Assembly (NCBI GenBank): GCA_043801115.1
Contig: JAZDMJ010000040.1
Coordinates: forward strand, 1-6,634
Length of the DNA stretch: 6,634 bases
Direction: 5' to 3'
From: CAZHUN01 sp043801115
GTDB taxonomy: Archaea; Iainarchaeota; Iainarchaeia; Iainarchaeales; UBA10191
Part shown: positions 5,693 to 6,634 of the stretch, in pieces
Layout: each line of letters opens with the position of its first letter
Position numbering within the stretch: the first letter of the stretch is position 1
Notes under the pieces: model-generated
Databases searched by the model: none
The model's input: only the letters and a program-made list of their open reading frames with translations
Told to the model about the DNA's origin: nothing
Position numbers and translations under genes: made by a program

Positions 5693-6017
5693 GCGCTTTT
5701 TCCGCCTCGCTGATTTTTCGGACAGAATAGAACAGCAATATTCCGGACGCGGCAAGCAAAATCAGGGCCGCAAGCGTGGGCCAGAACAATTCCTTCCACA
5801 ACGCCAGTGCCGTCATTCCGAACGCGACAATCCGATAGCCCGCGTACGCCGCGATTGCGCCAAAAAATCCCGCAAACAATAAGGGCTCTTTTTTGCAGGT
5901 TTTTCCGCTGAAAAAACCGCAAAGCTTTGTGATTTCGAAAACCAGCAAACAAAATACGAGCGCTTCAACCAGGCTCAAAATACTCGCGGCCCAGTTGACA
6001 ATGGAAACGTCCGCCAT
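5685..6017 (-). CDS. Small three-helix membrane protein, first gene of the four-gene operon
   Basis: This encodes 110 residues beginning MADVSIVNWAASI. Helices lie at about 9-29, 44-65 and 79-98, with a lysine- and cysteine-containing loop (C33, C41) between the first two and a charged tail (RKISEAEKAHG). The start at 6017 is preferred over in-frame codons upstream to 6206, since those cross the intergenic promoter region and run into the divergent gene. A box A motif centred about 26 nt upstream implies leaderless translation, so this is the head gene of the operon I-H-G-F. Its 3' end overlaps the next gene by 8 nt. It is probably one subunit of a membrane complex with its three small neighbours. 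The function is unknown and no family is recognised. Confidence 0.74.
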   Translation of the reverse strand: MADVSIVNWAASILSLVEALVFCLLVFEITKLCGFFSGKTCKKEPLLFAGFFGAIAAYAGYRIVAFGMTALALWKELFWPTLAALILLAASGILLFYSVRKISEAEKAHG

Positions 6018-6038
6018 GATTGTTTTACGCCTTCCTTG

Positions 6039-6047
6039 TTTAAAAAA
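6039..6047 (-). promoter_or_regulatory. Box A promoter for the four-gene membrane operon
   Basis: Read on the - strand this is TTTTTTAAA, centred about 26 nt before the ATG at 6017. That is the spacing expected when transcription starts at or next to the first base of the start codon. No ribosome site precedes the ATG, in keeping with a leaderless message. Confidence 0.6.
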
Positions 6048-6121
6048 CCGTACTTTTTTGCAAACCGCCCTTTCGCAGACTAAAGCATATCCCTTTCCCT
6101 CGCATCCGCCCAGCCCAAGCC

Positions 6122-6128
6122 TTAAAGG
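6122..6128 (+). promoter_or_regulatory. Box A promoter for rfcL
   Basis: TTAAAGG followed by a T-rich stretch is centred about 26 nt before the ATG at 6151, again predicting a leaderless mRNA. Together with the opposite box at 6039-6047 it makes the 133-nt gap 6018-6150 a divergent promoter region. The TTAAAGG core matches the one upstream of the gene at 269. Confidence 0.55.
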
Positions 6129-6150
6129 TTTTTCCGTTCCTTTTCCCGCT

Positions 6151-6634
6151 ATGCAATTGTGGATTGAAAAGTATTTTCCCCAAAGTTTGGAACAGTTTGT
6201 TGGCAATTCGGAAATCGTTCGTCAGGCCCATCTATGGGCGCTGCAGTGGCAGAAGGGGGAAAAGCAAAAACCCTTGCTCTTTTTCGGGCCGACGGGAATC
6301 GGAAAAACCGCGCTCGCCTTTCTCCTTGCAAAAGAATTGAAGTGGAGCCTCTTTGAACTCAACGCGAGCGATTCGCGCTCGAAAGACGTGATTGAAAAAG
6401 TGGCGGGCGGCGCTGCTTTCAATGCCAGTTTTTCGGGACAGAAAAGATTGGTGCTGTTGGACGAAATTGACGGCTTGCAGGGCCGAGAAGACAAGGGGGG
6501 CGCCGCGGCCGTGCTGGACGTGTTGAAGGGGGCGCAAAATCCCGTCATTCTTACGGCCAACGACGTGTACGGGGACAAAAAACTCGCTTCCATTAGAGGA
6601 TTCTGCCAGAAGATGGAATTCCGCCGTCCCTCGT
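6151..6634 (+). CDS. rfcL: Replication factor C large subunit, N-terminal part (runs off the window)
   Basis: The first 161 residues are present. Archaeal RFC large subunit, with small subunits, is the ATP-driven loader that opens the PCNA clamp and places it on primed DNA during replication. Visible motifs in order: W.EKYFPQSLEQFVG at 4-18 (RFC box start), Walker A GPTGIGKT at 46-53, ELNASDSRS at 69-77, Walker B LVLLDEID at 100-107, the EDKGG loop at 113-117, sensor 1 ILTAND at 133-138, and SIRGFCQKMEF at 148-158, the counterpart of the arginine-finger strand. DEIDG..GREDKGG and the short Walker-A-to-NASD spacing are characteristic of the large rather than the small subunit. Walker A has T48 and I50 where PPGVGKT is common, a mild variation. 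The ATG at 6151 is the first codon before the RFC box and follows a box A. The gene continues beyond the window. Confidence 0.93.
   Translation, partial: MQLWIEKYFPQSLEQFVGNSEIVRQAHLWALQWQKGEKQKPLLFFGPTGIGKTALAFLLAKELKWSLFELNASDSRSKDVIEKVAGGAAFNASFSGQKRLVLLDEIDGLQGREDKGGAAAVLDVLKGAQNPVILTANDVYGDKKLASIRGFCQKMEFRRPS

Noticed and set aside
6018..6206. N-terminal extension of the 110-aa protein to 6206
   Set aside because: It would run through the box A at 6039-6047 and across the start of rfcL on the other strand. The added residues show no helix or motif.
1..6634. Bacterial origin of the segment
   Set aside because: The clamp-loader gene has the archaeal RFC large-subunit motifs (ELNASD, DEIDG, EDKGG) and the start regions have box A motifs, with no bacterial -10/-35 pairs recognised.
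1..6634. CRISPR array, tRNA or rRNA genes, insertion sequence
   Set aside because: No evenly spaced direct repeats, cloverleaf sequences, terminal inverted repeats or transposase-like products were seen on either strand.

Overview
The window looks like part of an archaeal genome, most plausibly a small-genome (DPANN-type) lineage. The only gene that can be named securely is the 5' part of the large subunit of replication factor C, the archaeal/eukaryotic clamp loader, at the right edge. Box-A-like T/A motifs lie about 24-26 nt before three start codons, which is the archaeal leaderless arrangement, while genes inside operons carry Shine-Dalgarno sequences. All three stop codons are used. No further taxonomic assignment can be defended from this sequence alone.

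Left two thirds (1-4736, + strand): a cell-surface cluster. (A) The C-terminal end of a protein cut by the window edge, visibly a paralogue of C. (B) A secreted, cysteine-containing 216-aa protein. (C) A 312-aa protein with one N-terminal membrane anchor and a large outer domain. (D) An 836-aa modular surface protein: signal peptide, four Ig/filamin-like beta modules built as a duplicated pair (ABAB), a glycine hinge, two further beta domains, a juxtamembrane coiled coil, a C-terminal membrane helix and a basic cytoplasmic tail. (E) An 84-aa protein with one membrane helix and a cytoplasmic coiled coil, starting on the base after the stop codon of D. B and D share a motif at the start of their mature chains (ATT..TW[VI][VI]P), and A and C share their C-terminal domain. 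I infer that the five form one envelope or adhesion apparatus; no gene in it has a function I can name.

Middle (4733-6017, - strand): a tightly packed operon, in transcription order I-H-G-F, of four very small integral membrane proteins (110, 116, 80 and 121 aa). Genes overlap by 8 and 4 nt or are 4 nt apart. F carries HEIMH, an HExxH metal-protease-like motif, inside or at the edge of its first membrane helix. G carries ITGQAV after its first helix. I recognise none of the four. The last gene converges on E so tightly that both TAG stop codons lie in one CTAG palindrome (4733-4736).

Right edge (6018-6634): a 133-nt divergent promoter region, then the start of rfcL, running off the window. 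No RNA genes, CRISPR arrays, insertion sequences or tRNAs were seen. No gene-free stretch exceeds about 135 bases.
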